Assembly (NCBI GenBank): GCA_963575745.1
Contig: CAUYUJ010007446.1
Location: 922,660 to 986,659, forward strand
DNA: 64,000 bases
Direction of reading: 5' to 3'
From: Prorocentrum cordatum
Lineage: Eukaryota; Sar; Dinophyceae; Prorocentrales; Prorocentraceae
The position numbers and the translations under genes were made by a program. This document shows positions 10,548 to 21,030 of this stretch, piece after piece. Under the pieces are notes generated by a model. That model had not been told where the DNA came from. It made no database searches and worked only from the letters and a program-made list of their open reading frames with translations. Positions within the stretch are counted from its first letter, which is position 1. The number at the start of each line of letters is the position of its first letter.

Positions 10548-10849
10548 GAGCGCGGCCGTCGCGCCGGTCCTGGTTCAGGCGCCCGCGCCTCGGCAAGACA
10601 AGACGGTCGCCCTCGCCCCGCTCAACGAAATGCGCCCTCTGGCACGCGGAGCGCTTTGATCGACGCAACGATGCGCGCCGCAACCGCTGCGGCTGTAGTC
10701 CCCCGCCCCCCCTCCCTCTTTCGCCCTGTGTCGTTGCTGTTCTCTCAAGAGTGGCTGCCGTGCTGGCCCTGGCTCGCTTGCCTGCGCCTCAGCAAGACGA
10801 GGCTGTTGCCTTCGCCCCGCTCGGTAGGATGCGCCCTCTGGCACGCGGA
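10548..10849 (+). repeat. Direct duplication (~100 bp, offset ~200 bp)
   Basis: The segment 10548-10650 is repeated in diverged form at about 10750-10849. Both copies share GCAAGAC, a CTCGCCCCGCTC or TTCGCCCCGCTC block, and end in TGCGCCCTCTGGCACGCGGA. Confidence 0.75.
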
Positions 10850-11084
10850 ATGGAAGTGGATCCTCATCGCCACCATCATCGTCGCCATCATGCCCCCCCC
10901 CCCGCGCGGGGGGGCGGTGCGGAACGCGGCGGGCAAGCTGGCCCGCCGCCGCGCCGCTTGCGCCATGCGCCCGTTTCGCGCCGCCGCGCAGTGAGCGGGA
11001 GCGCCGCCGCGCGCGCCGAGGTTGCCCGGATGGCCGCGGCGGGCCCGCCCGCCTTGGGGCGATGGATCCAGCTGACCTTTGCTA

Positions 11085-11580
11085 CAAAAGTCCTCATCGT
11101 CATCACCACCACCACCATCATCACCATCATCATCCCAACCAATGGCATCACCTTCATGATGATCATCACGATTACAATACGCATCCTCATCATCATTCTC
11201 GAAACCATCATTATAGCACCACCATCATCATGATTATTAACATCAACGGCACCATCATCATCACCATCATCATTTTCGTCACCACCATCGCCACCAGCAT
11301 CATCATCATCAACACGAGCATCAGCACCAGCATTTTCATCATCACCATCAGCATCAGTATCGTCATTACCATCATCATCATCGTCATCACCCTCACCATC
11401 GCCATCGTCCTTGTCATCGCCGTCACCATCCGAAGTATCAACATCACCGACACCACCACCACTGCCACCATGATCATTCCCATGATCACCATTAGCAACA
11501 GCATTAACAACACCAACGACGTCAACATCTTTATCTTCACGATCATCACGATCGCCATGGCCACCATCATCGTTATCCGT
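11085..11580. repeat. CAT/CAC microsatellite
   Basis: Degenerate CAT, CAC and CAG triplets give His/Ile/Thr-rich frames on plus and Met/Asp/Val-rich frames on minus. I see no protein signature. Confidence 0.92.
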
Positions 11581-11940
11581 GCCGCTCGCGCGGGTGCTAC
11601 AAGTTTCGCGTCGCCACTCCCGCCTGCTTTCGTGGCGGTGGGGCTGCGGACAAGGCCCGCGGGAGGTGATCATTGTTTTCATGGTACAGAAGCGAGAATC
11701 TATGCTTTGCCCCGTTCTGAGGAGGAGAATCTGGGTCTGCTGGGTCAGCATATGCATAGTGGGAAGGGTTGGGACAGGAGGGGCAGGCTTCAACCGCGCC
11801 CAATCGGCCTTGGGTTGAGGACAGCCAGCGAACCGATGGGGAGCCTTGGAGCTTCGCAGAGCAGAACCGCAAGTCTCTGCATCCGGATCTGGCTGAAGAG
11901 GATGGGGCACGGCGAGTTTGGCGAGACTGAGAAGTCGAAC

Positions 11941-12420
11941 GTTTCCTTCCTCCTTCTCCCTGATTCTACGTGTTTTTCCTTATCCTCGTCTTGTCTCGTC
12001 ATTTCTCCTCCCTCACCTCCTCATGGTCCTTGTTTTGCTTCGCACCCCATCCGTCTCATTAGTTTGCGTCGTTTTTGATGTGTTTCCTCTTCCTCCTCAT
12101 TATCCTCATTTTCCTCTCTCCTCATTTGCTTCCTGCATCTCCGCCTCATGATACGTACTCGTTCCATGTTGCACGTCCTATCGCTCCGCCGCCTCATCCT
12201 TCTCCTTCTCCCCCTCCTCCTTCTCCTCCTCCTCAGTTTTCCCATTCGCTTCCTTCCTTCTATGTTTCCTCGTCCTTCCTTGCATCCACCTCTTCATCCC
12301 TTGCCTCCCCCATTCTCTCCTCCATCCTCTACCATCCTTCCGCTACTGTCCCTCCTTCCTCATCCTCATCCGTCCTCCCTGTCCGGTCACTCCTCCCCCT
12401 CCCCCTCGTGTCGTTCGTGA
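11941..12420. repeat. Pyrimidine-rich CT tract
   Basis: Irregular CTT/CCT-rich sequence. The preceding 11581-11940 is non-repetitive with short open frames and nothing recognisable. Confidence 0.75.
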
Positions 12421-12497
12421 CGTGCGTGTTGACGAGGCGAAGTTGTGCGAGTTCCTGCACGCCCGAATGTGTCGGCCCTGGGCCTTCCTGGGTGTGT

Positions 12498-12895
12498 CAG
12501 GGGTTGTCCCGCAGTTGTCTCGTAGTTGTCCCGCGGCTGCTCCATGCGAGCCTGGAGTTGTCCCGCATTTATCCCGTGCTTGTCCCGCGGTAGTCCCGAT
12601 GAGTGTATCGATGGTTGTCTCCATGCTTGTCCCGTGGTGGTCCCGTGGTGGTCCCGTGGTTGTCCTGCGGTTGTCCCGTTGTTGTCCCGTGGTTATTCTG
12701 AAGTTAATCGGAGGTTGTCCCGTGGTTGTCTTGTGGTTGTCCCGTGGTTGTCCGGTTGTTGTCCTGATGTTTGTCCCGTTGGTTGTGCCGTGGTTGTCCA
12801 TGGTTGTCCTGTGTTTATTCGGAGGTTGTCCCATGGTTGTGCCTCCCGGAGTTTGTCTCGATGGTTGTCCCGCGGTTGTCCAGTGGTTGATCAAT
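12498..12895. repeat. 11-bp minisatellite (GTTGTCCCGTG)
   Basis: GTTGTCCCGTG and close variants repeat with mostly 10-12-base spacing for about 400 bases. Val/Ser/Arg-rich frames across it are repeat translations. Confidence 0.9.
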
Positions 12896-13555
12896 ATTTT
12901 GTCTGGTTGTTTGCGACTGCTAGTGCTAATCGTTCAGCGTCACACTCTATCACCTGGCCTCCTTGTTACTCGCAGGATGGTGTTATACGTTATGCATTCT
13001 CCCATGTCCTCATCTCCCCTCCCTCCCCCCCTCTCCCCCCCCTTTCCCCCTCCGCCCTCCACAGGCCCTTTCACCCTTCCTTCCTCCCTACGTCTCTCCC
13101 TCCCATGCCGTCCTCCCACCTTCCCCTCATTGCCCTTCCCCCCCCCACACAGACATGCCATGTGTCCCAACCCTGGCCCCAGGGCCGGTTTTTTCATTCC
13201 GCGTTGTTTGACGGCCCCGGGGCCCGGCAAGGGCTCCCAGAGGCCAAAGTTTGGGGAAAAGGTCCATCCTGTTCTTTTATACCAGGAGAATGCATGTATG
13301 GGCCCCTCTCCCTCCCTCCCTTGCCCACCCCCCCGTTCCCCTCACCTGCGCTCCGCTCTCTTTGGCCAGCCCCGCGCCCCTCGCGGCCCTCTGTAGGCGC
13401 ACGCTGGCGATGCCTCCGCCGACGCCCGGCAGCGGCGGGGCAGCGGAGGACCGCGAGGAGGGGCGGCGGGGAGCGGCCCGAGACCCCCGAGACGGCAGCG
13501 ATGCAGAGCCGCTTCGTTTTCCCCCCATCCCAAAGCCCATCGAGTCCGAGAGAAG
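12896..13555. other. Mostly CT- and GC-rich sequence, nothing recognised
   Basis: A C-rich pyrimidine stretch at about 13010-13150 is followed by GC-rich unique sequence. Several frames remain open, but their translations are Pro/Ser/Arg-rich and have no domain. Confidence 0.45.
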
Positions 13556-13559
13556 TGCG

Positions 13560-13770
13560 TGCGTTTGAGGCCGGATCCGGTTTCAAAAACACGCAGTTCT
13601 CTTGACTTTTGAAGCCGGACCCTGCTTCAAAAACATTGAGTCCTCTCGGCTTTCGAAGCCGGATCTGGCTTCAACGACAAGCAGTTGTTGTTGTTTGTCA
13701 GCCAGATCTGGCTTCGAAAACACGAGGTGTTCCGTGTTTTTGAAGCCCGATCCAGCTTCAATACACGCAG
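13560..13770. repeat. ~44-bp tandem array with a palindromic core
   Basis: Five units, spaced about 43-45 bases, carry a GAAGCCGGATCTGGCTTC-type core, the best copy at 13655-13672. GAAGCC and GGCTTC are reverse complements, so each unit can fold into a small hairpin. Units are followed by CAAAAACA-type spacers. Confidence 0.82.
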
Positions 13771-13879
13771 TTCTGCCACAATCGCAAGACAGCTCGCCGC
13801 TTGGGTCCCGCGGCCTGCCCAAACGGCGCGCACGAATCGGGCGTAGCCCCGCACGCAGTCCCAAGTCCAGACAGTCAGG

Positions 13880-13990
13880 GCCACGTCGTCGTGGTCATAG
13901 TCGCATCGGGTGTCGTCGCGGTGGCGGTGTTGGTCGACGTCGTCGTCGCCGCTGTCTCCGTCGCCGTCGCCGTCGTCGTCTTCGTTGTTT
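13880..13990. repeat. GTC/GTCGCC triplet repeat
   Basis: Degenerate GTC and GCC triplets lie just before the 5' LTR. The LTR element appears to have landed at the edge of this simple-sequence block. Confidence 0.8.
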
Positions 13991-14012
13991 GTCTTCGTCC
14001 TCATCCTCCTCC

Positions 14013-14398
14013 TGTTGTGCGATTTGAGTCTAAAGGCCGAGTTACTTCAAACGAGGTGTAAGGAGAGGCTGTATATCGAACGCTATACCCGTCGCTGTCT
14101 TGGCTTAAGGCAGCGTTGTTTTATGTGCCAGTTGTACGTCCGCGTGCGAGTCTATATGGATCATACCATCGGACAAATGCCACGTCTATGTATGATCCGC
14201 CCCTGTGTCCCATGGCTTCTCTCGTACCTCTCGTCTTGCTTGCCATCAAGGGATGAATTGTGGGATACTTCGACACGTCGTCGACGTCATCTTAAGAGTA
14301 GGGCTCTCCTTTTGATACCTCATGGTCAAGCCCTGTACCCTTGCTTTTCGTTCCGCGGCGGATCTGGCTACATCTTCGCGCGGTCGGCTGTAACAACA
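14013..14398 (+). repeat. 5' LTR
   Basis: It begins TGTTGT and ends ACAACA, an inverted terminal pair of the TG...CA type. It aligns along its length with 23477-23865: shared blocks include CGCTATA, GGCTTAAGGCAGCG versus GGCTCAAGGCAGCG, GGGATAC, GACGTCATC and GCGGATCTGGCTA versus a CGGATA...GGGCTA equivalent. A Gag start codon follows at 14411. The promoter is presumably inside, but I cannot place it. Confidence 0.75.
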
Positions 14399-14410
14399 GG
14401 TGCTACATAC

Positions 14411-16100
14411 ATGACAATTTACCACGGCACAGTGGAGTACCCGAGTGCGTCGTCCCTCAGCTACTACATTCCTGGTGTTTTCGAAACAACTGGTAACCTA
14501 CAGTCCGATACATCCATCGCCCCACCGCGTGGCCACACCCCGCGCACAACCCAAACGCCGATATCTATCCGCAAGCTGACGGCCACGCCAGACCAGACAC
14601 CCAGTCGCAACCCAACGGGCGCGACAATATTAAATGATAAGCAACCGAACATCATCGGCTAAAACATGAGCGTGATTCATGTTGAGGTCGCCATCTTTGG
14701 AAATACCTGAGTGTGTCCGGCTTTGCCGTGGCATACAGGCGACGAGGAGGATTGGGTGAAACACGCACTCGAGGTCTTTTTTTTTCTGGGGGCCCGCAGG
14801 CAACGTACCCGTTTTGCGCGATGTATTCGCGAAGTGCACGCATGGTTTAATTTCACAATAGGACGCATGACTCCACCTCAACAGGCCTCCGCCTTACAGC
14901 GTGGTCTAGGAGGATTGGTTAGGACATTAGACATGAGCGTGCCAACCACCATCATCAACTATGGTGTCACGTTACAGGGGGAACGCACCGACGGAACCAC
15001 ATACATCATGTACCTACTAAACACTGAATTTGAAACCTTTGAGGATGAATGACAGCTTACGTCGGGGACAACCCTCATCGACGCCAGGGTCGATTGAGGC
15101 GAACGCATTGATCCAGTACTGGCCCGATTCGAAATGGCCTGGCCGGGAGCTGACTCAGCAGGCTATAGTATTCCCAATTTTCAGATCCTCCGTCTGATCT
15201 TATTTGGCGCCCTGGGGGTTGGCACCTCCCGAGCGGCACAGCAACTGCAGCTGCTGAATCACCATGCGCCCCGTGCACCAACAACAGTGCGACCAACTCC
15301 TGGAGCGAACGCGCAGCCGTGGACACTTGGCTGAGCGTTCCACTGGCAACGTCGGGAGCTTTTTTCAGCGGACGCAACGCTGGCATTTACCGCGCCGAGA
15401 TACGTGACGCACCGGCAGCCATGCCGAATATCATCTGGAACGAAGGGGAATCCACTGAGTCACGCCAGCAATAACAATGAGAAGGCAACTGGCTCAAATA
15501 TGGCCTGGCCGTCAGCGGCCAGCTACACGCCACCTGAAGCCACTGCCCCCTGGGGCTCACCCGGGCACCAAGACGACGATGTATTCGACTCTGGTATTTC
15601 TGACGATACGGTTTCCTCTACCGGTGCCGAAAACCTCGAATGGTCAGACCTACTCGCCGGTGATGACGCGGCTACACAATACCTATCCCTAGGATTTCAT
15701 CACGCCAAGAGAAGGTTGAGGCGACACATGAGGAAGCCAGTTAGGAGGTTCAGGCGAGCTGCACGTCGCGTCTTCTTCCGCAAATGAAAGGGTCGCGGCA
15801 AAGGTGGTAGCCGAACCCGCAGATTGCATGCCGAAGGCATGGCCGCGTTCCTGGCTCGGTTGACCGACTACGACTTTGAAGAACTGTTCCGACGAGGTAA
15901 CGGCAGAGGCAAAGGTCGTAGGCGCACAACAGGCACGGGCAACGGGCGCAGACTTAATCAAGTGGGAAAAGACGGGGCGCGAATGACATGCAATACCTGT
16001 GGAAGCGACAAACATTACCAAGCGCAGTGTTCCAAGGGAGATGGAAAGGGGGGCGGATCCGTATTTCTTTGCTCCGGAGCGGATCTCATCGAGTGCGTTG
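14411..16100 (+). pseudogene. Gag-like protein with CCHC zinc knuckle
   Basis: Gag would form the particle and bind element RNA. The ATG at 14411 is 12 bases after the 5' LTR and opens the frame used by most later Gag blocks. The segment 14711-15049 includes INYGVTLQGERTDGTTYIMY, resembling the dinoflagellate copia Gag core. A basic stretch KPVRRFRRAARR near 15740 and a Gly/Lys/Arg-rich stretch follow, then the nucleocapsid zinc knuckle CNTCGSDKHYQAQC (C-x2-C-x4-H-x4-C) at about 15991-16032. In-frame stops at 14660, 15050, 15095, 15332 and 15785 break it. The TGA at 15785 lies inside the basic region, which continues in the same frame. Confidence 0.72.
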
Positions 16101-17300
16101 GTTTCCCCGAACTCGACCGCCCCCTGGCCCCTCAAACCAGTCCGTCTTGGTTTTTTGACGGCCCACTTTGCCGGCGCCGCCATGTCTGTAGAGCGGTGCA
16201 CGGAGTACTTCCACGGCGGGATCGAGGAGCTTTGCGACGCCCCCATCGACGACTGGGCCGGCGCGCGCTGGCACGGACACGCGCAGGAATCATCTGAATC
16301 TGACGACGAGGACGAGCGCGTGACTGATGCTGAAATAGCTGAACAGCTCGGACACGAGCAGAATCGCCAAAGCCCGCTCCCAGCCCCGACAGTATTCGGA
16401 CTCGCGGAGGAGGAGCGGGCTGCGGCGGGTTGGGCCCAGACCCACACCAACACATTCATGATGAGGGGTGAGTCAGTCGGGCCGAGCCCCAATCGGCTCT
16501 GGCGAACCTTACGCGTGCAACAAAGAAAGCGGTCGCCGGGGCCGCAGCTCAAAGGCCCGCCACGCGGCAGGCGGTTCAGGTAAAGTTGGTAAATGCAGCC
16601 CAGACACACGCGGCCCTGGCCGTGGCCGTAGCCATTCACGCGGCGATGGCCACTCCAAAGGTAAAGGCTACGCTGAGTTAGCCGAGCCCAAGTACGGCTG
16701 GAGCTCCAACGGCAGAGGGCGGGCAAATGGGTGCGTCTCCTCTGGTAAGGGGCGCACTTCTTTCTCGCGTGACAACCGCGGCCCCCGCGTGGAGATCGAC
16801 GGCTCTGATATGATATATTTCCTCGAGCAGGGCGATGCAGGGGCCAGATTCGTCATTGGTGGTCCCCAGGACGTTGCGTTGTTCGTGACGAAGAAAACAC
16901 TTCCTCAGAACATCTGACCGTCGTGCCAGAGACAGCGGCGAAAAGCGGGCATTCAATCGTAAGTGGACCGACGAACGCAGAGGATGCCGCATGTGCCCGT
17001 GCCCGCCTCGGAGTCCTTATCGTGGTAGCTGTCCGATTGATCGCCCATCGAGTTGTCCATATCATAACAAAACGCCTTGGCACCACGACCGCGGCGATGG
17101 CATCGGCGGAGGGGCGGCCACGCCCATTTCAGACTGCGCATCAGTGTCCGACGACGAAGTTCGAAAAGCAAGAAAAAAACATGGGATGAACTGCCAGATG
17201 ACCACATCCTTATGGCACGCCTATAGGACTGGCATTATCGCAGCGATCCTGCCGAAAACGCCAGCGACAGCGACGGCGGCGCCCTTCCCCGCCGCCGCGA
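16101..17300 (+). pseudogene. Gag-Pol connecting region with a Cys/His cluster
   Basis: After the zinc knuckle, coding appears to continue in shifted frames. An acidic segment (SSESDDEDERVTDAEIAEQL) lies at about 16288-16347 in the frame of 15999-16583. A Gly/Arg/Lys-rich segment follows at 16468-16917. At 16985-17070 a cluster reading CRMCPCPPRSPYRGSCP then CPYHNKTPWH has the look of a zinc-binding module. I recognise no enzyme. Its place between nucleocapsid and protease suggests a structural or linker part of the polyprotein. Confidence 0.4.
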
Positions 17301-17308
17301 ATTGACGC

Positions 17309-17330
17309 GGGGGGGGGGGGGGGGGGGGGG
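17309..17330. repeat. 22-base poly-G homopolymer
   Basis: An uninterrupted run of 22 G lies inside the LTR element. It could form a G-quadruplex and is a likely sequencing or assembly weak point. Confidence 0.9.
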
Positions 17331-18440
17331 CGCCCCCCTTGCGCCAACATCACCTGTGGCCCCCAAGAGAAGCAACGCCCTGAGCAAGAGGTGGATCCGG
17401 ACGAACCCCCCGAGTTTGCAGGCGAAGACAAGAACGAGAAGAATGGCCAGGGCGAGCGCGGTTACTCCAGACGCGAAGGCAGCGTTATGCAGAAGGCTGA
17501 ACTGTTCAAAGGCAGCTCGGCACCCATGCTCAATCAGCCGGGCCCGAAAAGGTTTGAAAAGTCCCAGAAGGGCCCGGCACCTCGGCGCAGTTGGGCACCG
17601 AGACTACTTGCTGCAAGTCAGAGAGGTTCGAGCTCAGCCACGAGCAAGGGGCAGCCGAAGCCTTGCGATCCACTCGACGCGGCAGCGGCGGGAAATGTCG
17701 CGGCCGCGCGAGACCTGCCGCCGAAGGCCAGGGGGGGACAAAGCCCGGACACTGGCTAATTTCTGCAACCACCTTCAGTAGGCAAACTGCCTCAGCTCAA
17801 GCCGGAAGGCCTCCAAGCGAAATCCTTCGGCCCGAAGGTGGGCAAGTTGCAGCGAAGATGATCGGTGCCGCGCAGGCGAAGTTCCAGGGGGGGCCGCCTT
17901 CGGCAGAGTTCTAAGGCGGGCCGCCTGCCGAGGCGTCTGCCCGGTCGTCGGCCGCGGCCTCGTCGTCGGCCCAGCCCCCGCCGATTGCGCTGCTTGCGCC
18001 AATGGCCAAAGGCGGTGCTCTCTAGGCAGGATGGCGCTGACGCCCCAGCGGGGGCGAGCGCGCCCGTGGATTCTCCAGGGGGCGGATGCGCCCAACAGAG
18101 AGAACAACCTTGGCCCATCTGCGCTGCCGACGCAGAATGCGGCCGCAACACCGCAAGAAGAGCTGCGCTGGAATATTCGCATCGTGGGCCCTCTGACACT
18201 CCGTGGGGAAGAGCAACGGCTGGAGACCTTCCTGACAATAGAACAGCACCAGCACTGACGCTTACCAGATCACAGGGACATGACTGCGACGTCTGCGTGG
18301 TAGTCACGCACCTGCAGACACAGGCCATTTATCAATAATCCGTACTACGATCGATTAATGAATGATTGCTGCTCCTGGGGCCCGTGCGATGGATGGATAT
18401 AGGTTCAGGATGATTTCGCCAACCTCTGGGGTGGCCGCGC
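17331..18440 (+). other. Interior of the LTR element, nothing recognised
   Basis: Open frames such as 17302-17781 and 17865-18338 are Arg/Ala/Pro-rich and overlap one another. No conserved motif was found. This is presumably decayed polyprotein sequence. Confidence 0.4.
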
Positions 18441-18449
18441 GAATGAGAC

Positions 18450-19364
18450 ATGGTCGATCCACCGCCCGAATGCGCGACACGGTTACTGCACATCGCCGAG
18501 ATGACGGGCAAGTCGGGCGCCGCGATGGCGCGTCTCCAGCTCAAATATTCACGCGACGGCGACGACAACCCAGCGTTGTCGATCAGAGCTACCAACGAAC
18601 ATTCGCCCCCTGGCATCGCGTGCCCAGAACCACTGCGCACCGCAGTGCTAGGGAACAGCCGGGGGGACGCGCCAAAGTTCTTCATGCACGGAGCCATGGG
18701 GCCATATCTCCAGTGCGCCCCTCAGCACAGACTGTCCTGCCGCCCAGAGCACAATCCAATATGTGAGCGGTGCAAGCAGTTTGTGCACGGATGCCCGTAT
18801 CTGCCAGGAGCCCCTAGGATTAAATCAGGGCTCAGGTCCGACTCGAATAAAGACATGATCCACATCCATCCCACGCCTGCTGCAAGACGGTGCACAGACG
18901 TGGCGTTTCGCCAACGATGTCGTTCAGACGGGCGAGTTCGACGGCGTAATTCCGACCGAGCATTTCATCCAGATAGCGATGATGCCCGAATGCGAGCGGA
19001 GACGCGTCTCTGGCACAATCCCCAGCATTTCTATGACGAGTCTCACGAGCTTCGAGACGAACCGATCACCGTGGCAGACCTCGAACGCGCAGACGGCTGG
19101 TTCGAGCCCGATCTGCCGCGCGGTGTCGGGGCGGACGCACCCACTGGGTCTCTTGGAAGGGACGTGCTACATACCTGGATGCACCAGAGGATCTGCACCC
19201 CACATCGATTCAGACTCTTCGTCGTAAGGACGTGCAGAAAACATCGGCCTACTGATGGACGCGGGGACGCTTGCGGACGATGCCGCGCCAACATATGCCA
19301 GGCTACAGGCATCCTTGCCAACCGACACAGGACCATCCTCATGGATGATGCCTCAGTCCACTGA
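18450..19364 (+). CDS. Hypothetical ORF (304 aa) inside the LTR element
   Basis: This is the longest uninterrupted frame of the element interior. The translation is not low-complexity and has a Cys/His-rich part near residues 90-125 (CAPQHRLSCRPEHNPICERC then HGCPYLPG) that might bind zinc, and a second Cys group near residue 275. I do not recognise it. An overlapping frame (18979-19227) also looks plausible, so the true reading may shift within it. Its place in the polyprotein argues for a piece of Gag-Pol, not a separate gene. Confidence 0.35.
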   Translation: MVDPPPECATRLLHIAEMTGKSGAAMARLQLKYSRDGDDNPALSIRATNEHSPPGIACPEPLRTAVLGNSRGDAPKFFMHGAMGPYLQCAPQHRLSCRPEHNPICERCKQFVHGCPYLPGAPRIKSGLRSDSNKDMIHIHPTPAARRCTDVAFRQRCRSDGRVRRRNSDRAFHPDSDDARMRAETRLWHNPQHFYDESHELRDEPITVADLERADGWFEPDLPRGVGADAPTGSLGRDVLHTWMHQRICTPHRFRLFVVRTCRKHRPTDGRGDACGRCRANICQATGILANRHRTILMDDASVH

Positions 19365-19379
19365 CGTCTCAGCTATGCC

Positions 19380-20350
19380 GGACGCATTTGGCAGCTTCGA
19401 TCCGTGGCCGATGTTCTGCGACATGCACCATCAGGACCGCCCGTGAGTTTTGGACCCGCACCGCAAGGCCACAGTCGAACGCTGGCTCTACTAGGTTCTC
19501 GCCCAGCGTCAGGGGCGAACGCGCCCAATGGATTGATTTCAAGCAGCATCGACGAACAATGGGGACCTCATGCAACGCGTGGCCATGCTACGCCAAGATC
19601 CTGACTTGGCAGCCGCAGCAAGTGCAACGACGCCTTTCGGCACCCCACGCCAGGACCAGGCAACGGGCTCGCCAATGGCATTCCCAACAGCTGACCAGCC
19701 TGGACACAGACAGTCCGCACGTGAGCAGCAGAGGTTTATGCAGCAGCAACATCAGTCAGCCATGGCCCAGATGAGATTGCTCGGAGTGGACATAGCAGAC
19801 TGAAACAAGTGGACACCTCCCTGGGAATGGCACCCTGATGCGAGCTCATCAGCAGACCACCCAGATAGGTTGCCATTTTTCCGGCATCCGCTGCACACCC
19901 AACGCATCTGCCACTTCAGGGCCCAGCGCCACCACATGGACGATCCATTATTCCGCGAGGACTATGCGGAGACCAACGGAACACCAATGGTGGGCCAATT
20001 GGCCCAGCACCAAGTGACTCGGGACATGGTGGATGACTTCTATCGGTGACAAGCAGTGCGTGTCTCAGGGTCGCAGACTCGACAGTGCGGCCACCAGCTT
20101 TTGAGTTGAACCCACCTGCAAGCACCTTGCCGTCGAATTTGCATGACATCCACGCGACGACGCAAACAGACACGCAATCATCAGAAGAAGCCCGAAGGGC
20201 CGCGCGCAACCAGAACTTGAGGCGGATGCAACACATCGCCAATCGCAACGCACAGCGCGGACACGTGCCGACTGCGATGTCCAACCCTAGTTCCAGAGAT
20301 GGACTGCCGCGCTGCATCGGCAAGGGCGAACGCGCCCGAGCTCAGACACA
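19380..20350 (+). pseudogene. Polyprotein remnant upstream of the RING domain
   Basis: Coding-like sequence continues across frames. 19570-19800 ends in a Gln-rich segment (QQRFMQQQHQSAMAQMRLLG). 19811-20049 reads through as WTPPWEWHP...MVDDFYR, and 20046-20410 has a Glu/Arg/Asn-rich helical segment near ARRAARNQNLRRMQHIANRN. The frames stop at 19801, 20047 and 20408. The function is unknown. Confidence 0.4.
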
Positions 20351-20353
20351 CCC

Positions 20354-20857
20354 GTGGTGCCGGACATATATTTCAGACAGTGTGCTGTTTGCCTCGAGCC
20401 ACTCGCACTGCGCGAAAAGATGTGGCGTCTTCAGTGCGGTCGCCAATGCTGTGCCGAATGCTGGGGCCGCAACGCTCGGGTGCACGTGTCAAGGGGAAGG
20501 GCAGGGGCTGGTATAAGGGTTCCATGTGCCATATGCAGGGGGCCAGAAATCGTCGCGGCGGAATACCCATATGCGGGGCAGATCGACACATCAAGCTCAG
20601 CAGTTGCGGCCGCTCAGCAGGCCCAGGAGATGTCTGACATGCGCCGCAGGTTGGACGAGGTCCTAGTGTTAATTCCACCGACAAGCTCGGCCACGAGCCG
20701 CGATTCCAGCACGCCCCCCTCCCCCCCCCCCCCCCCCCCTCCAGCAATGGCGACGCCGACCCCCCCCCCTGCGCGACGCGGAGGCACCTGCAGCAAACGC
20801 CCCATCGATATTGGACGCGGGGGCACCTGCAGCACATGCAGCGCCAAACCTTCTTAA
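20354..20857 (+). pseudogene. RING-like zinc domain of the LTR element
   Basis: The frame from ATG 20354 shows a cross-brace RING pattern. Cys10 and Cys13 (CAVC) are followed by Cys28, Arg30 where a His ligand is expected, Cys33 and Cys36 (QCCAECW), then Cys58 and Cys61 (CAIC). A Pro/Ala-rich tail with runs of C (prolines) and a CSKRPIDIG region follows. RING domains usually recruit ubiquitin-conjugating enzymes, but I recall them as a regular part of dinoflagellate copia-like polyproteins just before the protease. The His-to-Arg change at ligand four would damage the first zinc site. A stand-alone host E3 ligase is less likely given the surroundings. Confidence 0.55.
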
Positions 20858-21030
20858 CAACCCACTGCTAGACCGCCTAGAACAACAGCAACAACAGTAG
20901 GCGGGCACAAGGCACCGCGGAAGCCCTCGCTCGGCCGCGAGCAGAAGGGTAGAATCCACATCGAAACGCGCGACCTTGGAACAGGCAGCGGCTGCAGAAA
21001 AGGGCGACGTGTGAGCGATCCACCGCGTTC

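Noticed and set aside
14150-14398. Shorter LTR boundaries (TGTTGG at 23645 to CCAACA at 23865)
   Set aside because: Homology between the two copies continues about 100 bases further upstream, and the longer pair gives nearly equal lengths (386 and 389).
15785-15787. Recoded stop (TGA read-through) in Gag
   Set aside because: Other stops and frameshifts are scattered through the same element, so ordinary decay is the simpler explanation.
20354-20857. Host E3 ubiquitin ligase gene
   Set aside because: It lies in order between Gag and protease of an LTR element and lacks one zinc ligand, so an element domain is more likely.
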